Shown here in pieces: positions 17,626 to 25,094 of a stretch of DNA of 44,420 nt. Under the pieces are notes generated by a model that worked only from the letters and a program-made list of their open reading frames with translations, was not told the DNA's origin and did no database searches. Positions within the stretch are counted from its first letter, which is position 1, and each line of letters opens with the position of its first letter. Both the position numbers and the translations under genes were made by a program. The stretch lies in the NCBI GenBank assembly GCA_017626325.1, contig JAGAIZ010000087.1, forward strand, positions 1 through 44,420, given 5' to 3'. Source of the stretch: Lachnospiraceae bacterium. GTDB taxonomy: Bacteria; Bacillota; Clostridia; Lachnospirales; Lachnospiraceae.

Positions 17626-17653
17626 AAAAAAAACGCCAAAACAGGCGCTTTTT
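17626..17653 (-). terminator. Intrinsic terminator between regulator and membrane genes (possible attenuator)
   Basis: On the minus strand a 10-bp stem with one G-U pair (AAAAAGCGCC/GGCGTTTTTT, 6-nt loop) runs into a T8 tract. The T tract ends 2 bases before the GGAG ribosome binding site of the next gene. It should cut transcripts that come through the winged-helix gene. A perfect -10 (TATAAT on the minus strand, 17657-17662) lies just before the stem, without a good -35. A transcript starting there would lack part of the stem. Confidence 0.75.
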
Positions 17654-17704
17654 CAAATTATAAGTTAATATTGCCCCGTCATGTTTAAATCTTCTGCGTT
17701 TCTG

Positions 17705-18631
17705 TCATTCTCTCTTTTTTCCCCTGTCCTGCTCATATTTCAGCAGCAGCATATCGTATTTTTCTGCCAGAAAATATGCTAAATGCATATCCATACCATT
17801 GCCAATCCACAGCTTCCTGATGGAAGACTTATCGTTCAGACCAATCATCGCCCGGAACATATCAGACTCAATCTTCTGTACAACAGGCTTTAACACTCCC
17901 CACCCTTGCGCCGGTTCCGCTGTCACAGCATTTTGACTGCCGTAAATATGAGCCTGTACCATTTCCGCAAAGCGGTATATCATTTCAGGATCTTCCTCAG
18001 CCATCTTTGATAATGGTTCAAACAGCTTCATTTCTTCACATCTGTCTATAATAATATTCTTGATTTTGTCCCTTGCTTTTGCATTCCTCACCAGCCGCTC
18101 CAATGTATCCCATGCATTCCGCGGCATTTCTTTATAAAATTCAAGCAGGCAGTCCATAAAGCTATAAATCAGGTTCTGGTTCTCTTCCACAATATCTTCT
18201 AATTTAACATATTGTTCCAGTACCTTATCGATCCTGCTTTCCGGATTTCCGCCTGCTCTTATTTGATAGAGTTCCCAATATTCATTCAATTTGCTTTCAT
18301 ATTCTCTGCCCTTTACTGATATCAGGTTCGACTCAACATACTGCCTCCCGCTGTCAGTCAGGCGATAATACTTGAATTTGTTTACTCTCGTATATTTTAA
18401 CGGGCTTTCCTCCGGCGCACACTCATCACAGATTTTTTTGACAATTGCATTTAATCCGCTGGCAGAAACTCCTATTGCCTCAGCCGCTTCCGAATGTGAA
18501 ATTCCTTCGTGATCATAAATTGTCAAAAGCAATTCGTCCTTATGCTTCTGTTTCAAATTCAGCAGCTTATAATCAGGAGATAAGCATAATACTGTTGATG
18601 ATATTGCTTCATTCATATCTGTGTACGCCAT
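17705..18631 (-). CDS. Winged helix-turn-helix regulator, first gene of the accessory operon
   Basis: 308 aa. Residues about 30-100 form a MarR-like winged helix: helix-turn-helix SHSEAAEAIGVSASGLNAIV (45-64), then a wing with KYYRLTDSGRQYVE. The remaining 200 aa are helical and not recognised, probably a dimerisation or sensing domain. A GGGAGGAAG site precedes the ATG. It is divergent from the DUF305 gene and heads the operon, so it is the natural candidate to control it. A 17-bp direct repeat and a good promoter lie upstream. Confidence 0.85.
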   Translation of the reverse strand: MAYTDMNEAISSTVLCLSPDYKLLNLKQKHKDELLLTIYDHEGISHSEAAEAIGVSASGLNAIVKKICDECAPEESPLKYTRVNKFKYYRLTDSGRQYVESNLISVKGREYESKLNEYWELYQIRAGGNPESRIDKVLEQYVKLEDIVEENQNLIYSFMDCLLEFYKEMPRNAWDTLERLVRNAKARDKIKNIIIDRCEEMKLFEPLSKMAEEDPEMIYRFAEMVQAHIYGSQNAVTAEPAQGWGVLKPVVQKIESDMFRAMIGLNDKSSIRKLWIGNGMDMHLAYFLAEKYDMLLLKYEQDRGKKRE

Positions 18632-18677
18632 GCTTCTTCCTCCCGTCCATTTTGATCTGTCTTTTCAGTCCGGTTCT

Positions 18678-18706
18678 ATCATATCACTACAAACTTCATT
18701 TTGCAA
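18678..18706 (-). promoter_or_regulatory. Promoter of the accessory operon
   Basis: The minus strand reads TTGCAA (18701-18706), 17 bp, then TATGAT (18678-18683), a 4/6 and 5/6 match to sigma-A consensus. The -35 is embedded in the first copy of the 17-bp direct repeat. The -10 lies 46 bp before the start codon of the winged-helix gene. Confidence 0.65.
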
Positions 18707-18860
18707 CATAATATATTTAATTTATAAAATATATTTCGTTGTTTTTGAACTATATTGAATTAAAACCGTACTTACATGATGTCTCATTATGTACTATTTT
18801 CCCGAATTTAATCATTATTATCATTTCATTTTTATTTCTTTTTACTTCATTTTGCAACAT
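18693..18860. repeat. Perfect 17-bp direct repeat in the 332-bp divergent gap (candidate operators)
   Basis: ACTTCATTTTGCAACAT occurs at 18693-18709 and again at 18844-18860, 151 bp apart start to start. The gap 18632-18963 between the winged-helix regulator and the DUF305 gene holds no other gene and is very AT-rich. The first copy covers the -35 of the operon promoter. Sites placed this way suit a repressor that could loop the intervening DNA, presumably the operon's own regulator. Confidence 0.6.
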
Positions 18861-18963
18861 TATAAATTAACCGCCTCAGGATTGATATGCTGTTCAGACT
18901 TACTATCAGAAACCGCCTGCCCTCTTGCGCATATAATACAAAAAAACCACAAGGACCTTCCAT

Positions 18964-19536
18964 ATGCAAGAACCCTGCAGTTTCAAAATCTCTACGAAAG
19001 ATTATCTGACCCGATACTATGAAATTCTGGATAAAATGATTCGCCAAATGGAGCGGGCCTGCCTGACAGACAGTATCTCCCGCAATTTCATCGTGCAGAT
19101 GATTCCTCACCATCAAGCGGCCATCAGCATGTCCGAAAATGTCCTTGAATATATCTCCTGCGTTCCTCTGCACAGGATTGCTTCCAATATCATTACGGCG
19201 CAGACCAAGAGCATCAACGATATGCGGCACGCTTTTGAGACCTGTCAGATGCAGGCCAGCACCTGCCAGGATTTACAGCTTTATCAGCGGGAAATGCGAA
19301 ATATCATGCAGGTTATGTTTGCCGGCATGGAGACCGCACCCGCCTCCAACAACATCAGCGACACCTTTATGCGGGAAATGATTCCTCATCATGAAGGCGC
19401 CGTCCGTATGTCCGAAAACGCGCTCCGTTACTGTATCTGTCCGGAGCTTGTTCCTATTTTAAACGCCATTATCATTTCTCAGGAGGAGGGAATACGGCAG
19501 ATGCGGCAGCTTCTGGACGACAAGACATGTCGGTAA
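18964..19536 (+). CDS. DUF305 protein with two DUF305-type motifs
   Basis: 190 aa. Two repeats of the family signature are present, MIPHHQAAISMSENVLEY near residue 43 and MIPHHEGAVRMSENALRY near 139, so the protein is a tandem duplication or pseudo-dimer. DUF305 proteins are four-helix ferritin-like folds; some, such as cyanobacterial CopM, bind copper through His and Met, which fits the HH and M residues here. No signal peptide is seen, unlike many members, so it would be cytosolic. An AAGGA site precedes the ATG. It is convergent with the MATE gene, with stops 3 bp apart. Confidence 0.88.
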   Translation: MQEPCSFKISTKDYLTRYYEILDKMIRQMERACLTDSISRNFIVQMIPHHQAAISMSENVLEYISCVPLHRIASNIITAQTKSINDMRHAFETCQMQASTCQDLQLYQREMRNIMQVMFAGMETAPASNNISDTFMREMIPHHEGAVRMSENALRYCICPELVPILNAIIISQEEGIRQMRQLLDDKTCR

Positions 19537-19539
19537 CGC

Positions 19540-20925
19540 TCATGAATGATCCCTGATGAAGCTTCTGTATTCCTCCCGGCGCAGTTCCCTGGAAATCATA
19601 ATAATCGTTACTACCGCCGCCAGCAGGTCTGCAATCGGTCCCGCATACATGATACCGTCGATTCCCATAAATAACGGAAAAATCAAAAGCAGCGGCAGCA
19701 GGAACAGAAACTGCCTTGTCAAAGACAGGAAAACGCCCCTCTTAGGCTTGCCGATGGCAGTAAAGAAGTTCGATGTAATGGGCTGGATACCGTTTGCAAA
19801 GGTAAAAAACAAATATATCCTGAAATAATTGATGGCAAACCGGAAATATTCCTCCGAACCGTCTCCGAAAATGGAAATAATCTGCCGGGGAAGAAACTGA
19901 AACATGCAAAATGCCGCCAGCGCCATACAGAAGGCAACGCCGATTGCCTGGAAATAGCCCTTTTTCACCCGGTCATACCGCTCCGCCCCGTAATTAAAGC
20001 TGACAATGGGCTGAAGTCCCTGAGAAATACCGATGACGAAGGACATAAACACCTGATTGACTTTCGTAATAATACCCGCACAGGCGATTGGTATCGCCTC
20101 CCCATAAGCCGACAGGGAACCATAATATTTCAGCGACTTATTCATCACGATCTGTACCACCATCATAGCAAGCTGGTTACTGCACGGCGCTGCGCCCAGC
20201 GCCGCTATCATAGAGACCTTATCCTTTCGCAGTACCAAATGCTGCCGCTTGAGAGTCACCGACTTACAATGGGCCAGATACCAGACGGCCAGACACGCTG
20301 AAATAACCTGTCCGATGACGGTAGCAGCCGCGGCGCCCGCCATGCCCCACTGGCACACGAACACAAAGACCGCATCCAGCACCGTATTGATTGCCGCACC
20401 GGTGAGATTGCAGAGCATACTGATTTTCGGTCTGCCGTCCGCACGAATCAGATGCCCGCCGCCTGTGGTCAGAATCAGAAACGGGAATCCCAGCGATACG
20501 ATTCTCGTATACGTCTTGGCGTAGCCCAGCACATTTTCCGGGGAACCGAAGAAGCGAAGCATCGGCTCTAAGAAAAGCTGCGTTATCACGCACAGCAAAA
20601 GCCCGCAGCCAACGAGCATCATCACCGCGTTTCCCATATAGAATACGGCTTCCTCCCGTTCTCCCTTACCCATATGCAGGTTAAAAGCCGAAGCGCCGCC
20701 GATCCCGAACAGCAGCGCGATTGCCACACAGGAAATCGACAGGGGAAAGGATATATTCGTGGCCGCATTGCCCAATTCTCCTACGCTTCTGCCAATAAAA
20801 AACTGGTCTACGATATTATACAGGGAACTGACCAGCATCGCTATGATGCTTGGAATCGCGAACTGCCTCAGCAGCGTTCCTGTTTTCTCTGTCCCCAGAG
20901 GGTTTATGTACTTCTTTTCTTCCAT
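19540..20925 (-). CDS. MATE-family efflux transporter
   Basis: 461 aa, twelve predicted membrane segments, cation/drug antiporter fold. Hallmarks are the N-terminal PSIIAMLVSSLYNIVDQFFIG and a symmetric second half beginning near residue 240. It resembles clostridial MATE proteins of the MepA/NorM type that export cationic drugs. I chose the ATG at 20925 (MEEKKYINPLG) by alignment with the usual family start. The upstream AGAAAGG is distant, and the frame stays open 19 codons further. Confidence 0.92.
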   Translation of the reverse strand: MEEKKYINPLGTEKTGTLLRQFAIPSIIAMLVSSLYNIVDQFFIGRSVGELGNAATNISFPLSISCVAIALLFGIGGASAFNLHMGKGEREEAVFYMGNAVMMLVGCGLLLCVITQLFLEPMLRFFGSPENVLGYAKTYTRIVSLGFPFLILTTGGGHLIRADGRPKISMLCNLTGAAINTVLDAVFVFVCQWGMAGAAAATVIGQVISACLAVWYLAHCKSVTLKRQHLVLRKDKVSMIAALGAAPCSNQLAMMVVQIVMNKSLKYYGSLSAYGEAIPIACAGIITKVNQVFMSFVIGISQGLQPIVSFNYGAERYDRVKKGYFQAIGVAFCMALAAFCMFQFLPRQIISIFGDGSEEYFRFAINYFRIYLFFTFANGIQPITSNFFTAIGKPKRGVFLSLTRQFLFLLPLLLIFPLFMGIDGIMYAGPIADLLAAVVTIIMISRELRREEYRSFIRDHS

Positions 20926-21080
20926 ATGAAATAACCATACCTTTCTCTCGATCTGCAGCTTTCCTGCAGGGATTACCCGCATGATGTTTATAATGATAGC
21001 ACAATCGAAACCATATTTCTATCGGATTTTCCTTCTAAAACCGATCCGGGGCCCGCCGCTCCGTCCTCTGCAGCAATCAG

Positions 21081-21127
21081 AAGAACCGCCTCCGCAGGAA
21101 TCAAAATCGCTGCGGAGGCGGCCCTTC
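21081..21127 (-). terminator. Strong terminator after the flavodoxin gene
   Basis: A 12-bp perfect stem, CCGCCTCCGCAG/CTGCGGAGGCGG (21086-21097 with 21110-21121), has a 12-nt loop and TTCTTCT on its minus-strand 3' side. It lies 40-80 bp after the flavodoxin stop and before the MATE gene's start region. Confidence 0.75.
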
Positions 21128-21166
21128 TTAAGTTATCACATTCTGTATGTCTTTATCCCCGGTTCC

Positions 21167-21589
21167 CTATGCCAATGCGGCGCCAAGCTCCTTGCAGGCG
21201 GTAATGCCGTCTGCGTCCGGCGCGCCGTTGCAGATGACGTAATCGCAGGCCAAAACTGCTCCTGCGCCTTTGCATGCGTCAGCCCAGTTCTCCATCCATT
21301 CGCCGCTGCCCCAGCCGTAAGAACCGAACAGGGCGATTTTCCTGCCGCCCAGTCTGCTCTCGCACTCTGCGAACATGGGGTCGAACTCGCTCTCCTCCAG
21401 CACCTCCGCGCCCATAGCCGGGCAGCCGAAAGCAATGGCGTCATAATCGTCCATCATGGCGGCGTTAAAGTTCGCGCTGGTGTATACCTCCACCTCCGCG
21501 CCCTTTTCCTTCGCTCCATCAATAACCGCTGCGGCCATAGCGGCAGTGTTGCCTGTGCCGCTCCAATATACTACTGCTACTTTGCTCAT
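21167..21589 (-). CDS. Flavodoxin
   Basis: 140 aa, short-chain flavodoxin: a small FMN electron carrier that replaces ferredoxin when iron is scarce. The phosphate-binding loop is YWSGTGNTAAMA (8-19). Aromatic/FMN loops follow at GCPAMG (about 56) and GSYGWGSGEW (about 88). I chose the second of two adjacent ATGs because GGAGG sits at the proper 5-base distance. It follows the DUF3793 gene by 160 bp on the same strand, behind two metalloregulator-type palindromes, consistent with iron-limitation control. Confidence 0.95.
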   Translation of the reverse strand: MSKVAVVYWSGTGNTAAMAAAVIDGAKEKGAEVEVYTSANFNAAMMDDYDAIAFGCPAMGAEVLEESEFDPMFAECESRLGGRKIALFGSYGWGSGEWMENWADACKGAGAVLACDYVICNGAPDADGITACKELGAALA

Positions 21590-21698
21590 CATTTCCTCCA
21601 TTCTGAAGCGTTTGACACAATAATCGCAGGCAGAAGCCTGTTCCCGCTCTGCGCAGGCGGAATCTGTGACGCTTCGGCACAAATTCCCGGTCGAAACA

Positions 21699-21715
21699 AT
21701 TGTCCGGCGGACAAT
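21699..21715. promoter_or_regulatory. Perfect 8-1-8 palindrome between DUF3793 and flavodoxin
   Basis: ATTGTCCG-G-CGGACAAT. As RNA it can form a 6-bp stem with a 5-nt loop; as DNA it looks like a dimeric repressor site. It is not followed by a long T run, so a terminator is unlikely. Confidence 0.4.
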
Positions 21716-21749
21716 CTACTCAATCCTGTGTCATCCTTTGTCAGGTGCT

Positions 21750-22301
21750 TCACGCAGCTACCGTCAGTTTCATAATGCTGCGCCCCTGCTGCCATAAGTT
21801 TACATAAATTTTTCTGCACTTATCAAACATGGCGAAGATACGCGACGCTTCCAGTTCATCCCCGTACACCTTCCAGCATCCCGTACATTTGCAGTTGCTG
21901 CCTTTATACGTCATAAAGCCTGTAACGTCCTGCAGGGGATACCCCAGAAACAATCCGATTTCGTGCGGAAATTCACCGTTTCCCTCCAGTCTTGCCCGAA
22001 GCGTCCTGAGTATTTCCTGCGTCTCCGTGCCCTCGTATCCTAAGTGCTGTAAAAGTTGCGCTACGCCCGGTTTATGCAAATCCCGCTGTAAATAAGCTTC
22101 CCGATACACATAAATCAGGGCCGCAGCGCCATCTACTCTCAGTACGGTAAGAGTCACGCCTTTATCTGCCATGCGCTTATTCCAGTCGGCAATCGTTTCT
22201 TGCAGTTTCGCAATGGAGGGATATGTATAGGAGAATAAGTTTGCTGTTTTTAACGATGCCAGCGTAGGTGCGCAGTTCTCAACAAGATATTTTTCAAACA
22301 T
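21750..22301 (-). CDS. DUF3793 family protein
   Basis: 183 aa, cytosolic, function unknown. The family signature HEIGLFLGYPLQDVTGFM lies near residue 113, followed by a Cys-rich KCTGCWKVYGD segment that could bind metal. DUF3793 genes in Clostridia are, from memory, often found near ferrous-iron transport or flavodoxin genes. Here the gene precedes flavodoxin and follows a promoter with two DtxR-type palindromes. I suggest an iron-starvation role, which is inference. Confidence 0.88.
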   Translation of the reverse strand: MFEKYLVENCAPTLASLKTANLFSYTYPSIAKLQETIADWNKRMADKGVTLTVLRVDGAAALIYVYREAYLQRDLHKPGVAQLLQHLGYEGTETQEILRTLRARLEGNGEFPHEIGLFLGYPLQDVTGFMTYKGSNCKCTGCWKVYGDELEASRIFAMFDKCRKIYVNLWQQGRSIMKLTVAA

Positions 22302-22330
22302 AGGCGTTCCTCTCTCATGTACCTTTCTTT

Positions 22331-22348
22331 AGTTAGTCAAAGCTAACT
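22331..22348. promoter_or_regulatory. DtxR/IdeR-type operator palindrome 1
   Basis: AGTTAG-TCAAAG-CTAACT is a perfect 6-6-6 inverted repeat in the 5' leader of the DUF3793-flavodoxin unit. The half-site resembles DtxR-family iron/manganese boxes (TTAGGTTAGSCTAACCTAA type). Confidence 0.6.
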
Positions 22349-22399
22349 CTCATTTCAAAGAATATCCGGTGCCCTTCAGGTCATCGGATTTCTTTTGTT

Positions 22400-22417
22400 G
22401 GTTAGTCTTAACTAACT
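22400..22417. promoter_or_regulatory. DtxR/IdeR-type operator palindrome 2, over the transcription start
   Basis: GGTTAG-TCTTAA-CTAACT shares the right half-site and 6-bp spacer with the first palindrome. It starts 6 bp downstream of the -10 box and therefore covers the predicted start of transcription, the classic position for a repressor. Confidence 0.62.
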
Positions 22418-22423
22418 TATATT

Positions 22424-22453
22424 ATATTACACAATCAGACATGCCCTTGTCAA
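22424..22453 (-). promoter_or_regulatory. Promoter of DUF3793-flavodoxin
   Basis: The minus strand has the perfect -35 TTGACA (22448-22453), then 18 bp, then TAATAT (22424-22429). The leader of about 120 nt carries both palindromes and a small hairpin, ATCCGATG/CACCGGAT. Confidence 0.6.
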
Positions 22454-22458
22454 CCTTC

Positions 22459-24573
22459 TTATTGATCAAAAAATTTCATTTCCGGCCCTGTCTCTTGTTC
22501 CGGCAACAGATTCCGCATACTGTTCAGACTGATCCATATGGTAGAGGTATTATGCAGAAGCGCCGAAGCCGTAGGCTGTAAGACCCCGGCTACGCCCAGC
22601 AGAATCAGCGCCGTATTAAAGCCCACGATTTTGCCGTAATTGGAACGGATACGCTTCATGAGCCTGCTGCTGATTTCCTTCAGCGTCACCAGACTGTACA
22701 GATCGTCCGAGCCTGCCACGATATCCGCCACCTCTCTGGCGATTTCCGCGCCGTCGCTGATGGCGATGCCTGCATCCGCCGCCGAGAGCGCGGGCGAATC
22801 GTTGATGCCGTCTCCTACCATGAGCACTTTTCTGCCTGCCGCTCTCTCCTGCTCTATGAACCGGGCTTTGTCCTCCGGCAGCACCTCGGAGAAGTATTCG
22901 TCCACGCCCACTCTCTCCGCGATGGCATGAGCCGTCCTTTCGCTGTCACCGGTCATCATCACTACCTTGGACAAGCCGAGCTCCTTAAGCGCCTGTACAG
23001 CACCCGCCGCTTCCTCCCGCAGTGGGTCTTCGATACAGATCACCGCCGACAGTTCTCCTTCCACCGCCATATAGAGATGAGAATATTCTGCAGGCAGGCT
23101 GTGGAACAGTGCCTGCGCCCCCGCCGGAATACGACAGCCCTCATCCTCGAACACGAAGTGATAGCTGCCGATAACCACTCTTTTCTCTTCTACCATGGAG
23201 GAAATCCCGTGGGCTACAATATATTCCACCTTAGAATGCATTTCCTCATGCTCGATTCCCTGCCTCTGAGCCGCTTCCACCACCGCCTTGGCCATGGAAT
23301 GAGGGAAATGCTCCTCCAGACACGCCGCTACGCGCAGCACCTCCTGTTCGGTCTCCCCACGGAAAGAAACCACCTGCTTTACCGTTGGCTCCGCTTTGGT
23401 CAGCGTACCCGTCTTGTCAAAGACGATGGTATCCGCTTCCGCCACCGCCTCCAGGAATCTGCCGCCCTTGACGGTCAGACCATAAGCGCCGGCCTCACGG
23501 ATGGCGGACAAGACCGACAGGGGCATCGCCAGCTTCAGGGCGCAGGAGAAATCTACCATCAGAACCGAGATGGTCTTTGTGACGTTGCGGGTCAGCAGAT
23601 AAGTCAGAATGGTTCCGCCGAAGGTGTAGGGCACCAGTCTGTCCGCCAGATGCTCCGCCTTGCTTTCCAGAGAGGATTTGAGCTTCTCAGACTCCTCAAT
23701 CATCGCGCCGATCTTCTCATACCTGCTCGAGCCGTTGACCTCTTTGACACAGACGGTCAGCTCTCCTTCCTCCAGCACCGTACCGGCATAAACGTAGCTG
23801 TCCACGGTCTTGCGCACAGGCATGGACTCGCCCGTCATGGAAGACTGGTTCACCATGGCCTCGCCCTCTGCCACCACGCCGTCAAAGGGAATCACATTAC
23901 CCATATGAATCCGCACCGAATCTCCCGGCTGTATGCTCCGGGCGGCGGTAAGCACCTCCCGGCCGTCCCGTACAAGCCATACCTTGCTGATATTTAAGGA
24001 CATGCTTCTGGCCAGATCGCCTACCGATTTCTTGTGGGTCCACTCTTCCAGAATCTCACCGATTTCCAGAAGGAACATCACAGAGCCTGCCGTGCCGCAG
24101 TCCCCCCGCAGCATAGAGCCTCCTATGGCGGCGGCGTCCAGCACCGGCACTTCCAATTTCCCATGCAGAAGCGTACGGACGCCCCTGACAATATATTTGG
24201 CGGCCTGGAACGCAATCACTGCATTCCGCACTCCGGCAGGCAGGAAGAATTTCTTACCGAAATGGCCCGCCACACTGGCCACCAGTTTATCCTGATATTC
24301 CCGGTTCAGCTCCCGGCCGGAATGCTGCAGATAACTCCGGGGCGGCCGGACATTCTCGTACCGGAACCGGCGCAGCGTCTCTATCATCCGCTCCCGCTCG
24401 CCCTCGTAATGCACCGCCACGTCGCAGGAGCGCTCATATACTTTCACGCCGGTGACCAAAGGACATTGCAGCAGCGCATATTCCACGGTATCCGCCTGCT
24501 GTGCGGTCATCACTTCCTGCATAAAATGAACGCGGATTCTGCCGCGTATTTCGTCTTTTATTATAAAACGCAT
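22459..24573 (-). CDS. P1B-type heavy-metal-transporting ATPase
   Basis: 704 aa membrane pump that exports a transition metal. An N-terminal ferredoxin-like region (about 1-75) lacks the CxxC metal site. The actuator loop has TGES near 256, the phosphorylation motif is DKTGTLTKAE near 405, and the hinge GDGINDSPAL lies near 605. The membrane metal motif reads SCAL (DFSCALKLAMP) where copper pumps have CPC, so the conserved Pro is replaced; this variant occurs in CtpC-like pumps. Copper is therefore not assured; manganese, zinc or iron are options. It begins 2 bp after the DUF6110 stop. Confidence 0.93.
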   Translation of the reverse strand: MRFIIKDEIRGRIRVHFMQEVMTAQQADTVEYALLQCPLVTGVKVYERSCDVAVHYEGERERMIETLRRFRYENVRPPRSYLQHSGRELNREYQDKLVASVAGHFGKKFFLPAGVRNAVIAFQAAKYIVRGVRTLLHGKLEVPVLDAAAIGGSMLRGDCGTAGSVMFLLEIGEILEEWTHKKSVGDLARSMSLNISKVWLVRDGREVLTAARSIQPGDSVRIHMGNVIPFDGVVAEGEAMVNQSSMTGESMPVRKTVDSYVYAGTVLEEGELTVCVKEVNGSSRYEKIGAMIEESEKLKSSLESKAEHLADRLVPYTFGGTILTYLLTRNVTKTISVLMVDFSCALKLAMPLSVLSAIREAGAYGLTVKGGRFLEAVAEADTIVFDKTGTLTKAEPTVKQVVSFRGETEQEVLRVAACLEEHFPHSMAKAVVEAAQRQGIEHEEMHSKVEYIVAHGISSMVEEKRVVIGSYHFVFEDEGCRIPAGAQALFHSLPAEYSHLYMAVEGELSAVICIEDPLREEAAGAVQALKELGLSKVVMMTGDSERTAHAIAERVGVDEYFSEVLPEDKARFIEQERAAGRKVLMVGDGINDSPALSAADAGIAISDGAEIAREVADIVAGSDDLYSLVTLKEISSRLMKRIRSNYGKIVGFNTALILLGVAGVLQPTASALLHNTSTIWISLNSMRNLLPEQETGPEMKFFDQ

Positions 24574-24575
24574 CT

Positions 24576-24881
24576 CTACAACTCTTCTTCCGCTTCTATC
24601 AGTTCTTCCTCGTCCAAATACGCCTCTTCCGCCGCCGCGCGCTCCTCGTTAATCTGCTTCGCGCCTGCATAGATGTCCTCCACGTTCTCCTGAAGAGTTC
24701 CTGCCACGTCCATCACGCATTCTTTGGCCCTCAGCGCCGCCGCGGTACAGCTTGTGTAGACCTTCTTGGCGTCCTTACCGGACAGGATCTTGATGCCCGC
24801 CGTGCCGAACAATACGCCTGCCGCAAAAATTCCTGTCTTCTTCCCGTCGATTTTCTTAAAGCATTCCAAACATTTTAACAT
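24576..24881 (-). CDS. DUF6110-like small protein preceding the metal ATPase
   Basis: 101 aa. A hydrophobic segment TGIFAAGVLFGTAGIKIL (about 17-34) is followed by a helical region with ALRAKECVMDVAGTL and an acidic tail. This pattern fits DUF6110, a small family encoded beside P1B ATPases in Clostridia (recalled, not checked). I chose the ATG at 24881 with AGGAGG at good distance; an ATG at 24920 with GGAAG upstream is also possible and adds 13 basic residues. Coupling to the ATPase suggests a metal-delivery or assembly partner. Confidence 0.8.
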   Translation of the reverse strand: MLKCLECFKKIDGKKTGIFAAGVLFGTAGIKILSGKDAKKVYTSCTAAALRAKECVMDVAGTLQENVEDIYAGAKQINEERAAAEEAYLDEEELIEAEEEL

Positions 24882-24954
24882 AGCTGCCTCCTGTTTCTGA
24901 TTCTTCTGTTGTTTCTTCATTGCACTACTTCCTGCAATCCCTGAATCTCTACAG

Positions 24955-24966
24955 ACAGTCTACTGT
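24955..24966. promoter_or_regulatory. Palindrome over the -10 of the DUF6110-ATPase operon
   Basis: ACAGT-CT-ACTGT is a 5-2-5 inverted repeat. On the minus strand it overlaps a -10-like TAGACT that lies 18 bp after GTGACA. It is therefore placed to act as an operator for the metal pump genes. Both promoter and operator are only moderate matches. Confidence 0.4.
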
Positions 24967-25094
24967 ATCCGACTTTGATTTGTCACGCCTAACAGCCACT
25001 ATTGAGAAATTGTATCAACTATGTTCCTTCCATTCGCCTCCATGCCGGTATTGACCGATGTCTGAGAATATCTGGCGCAGACGTCAGCGCCGCA

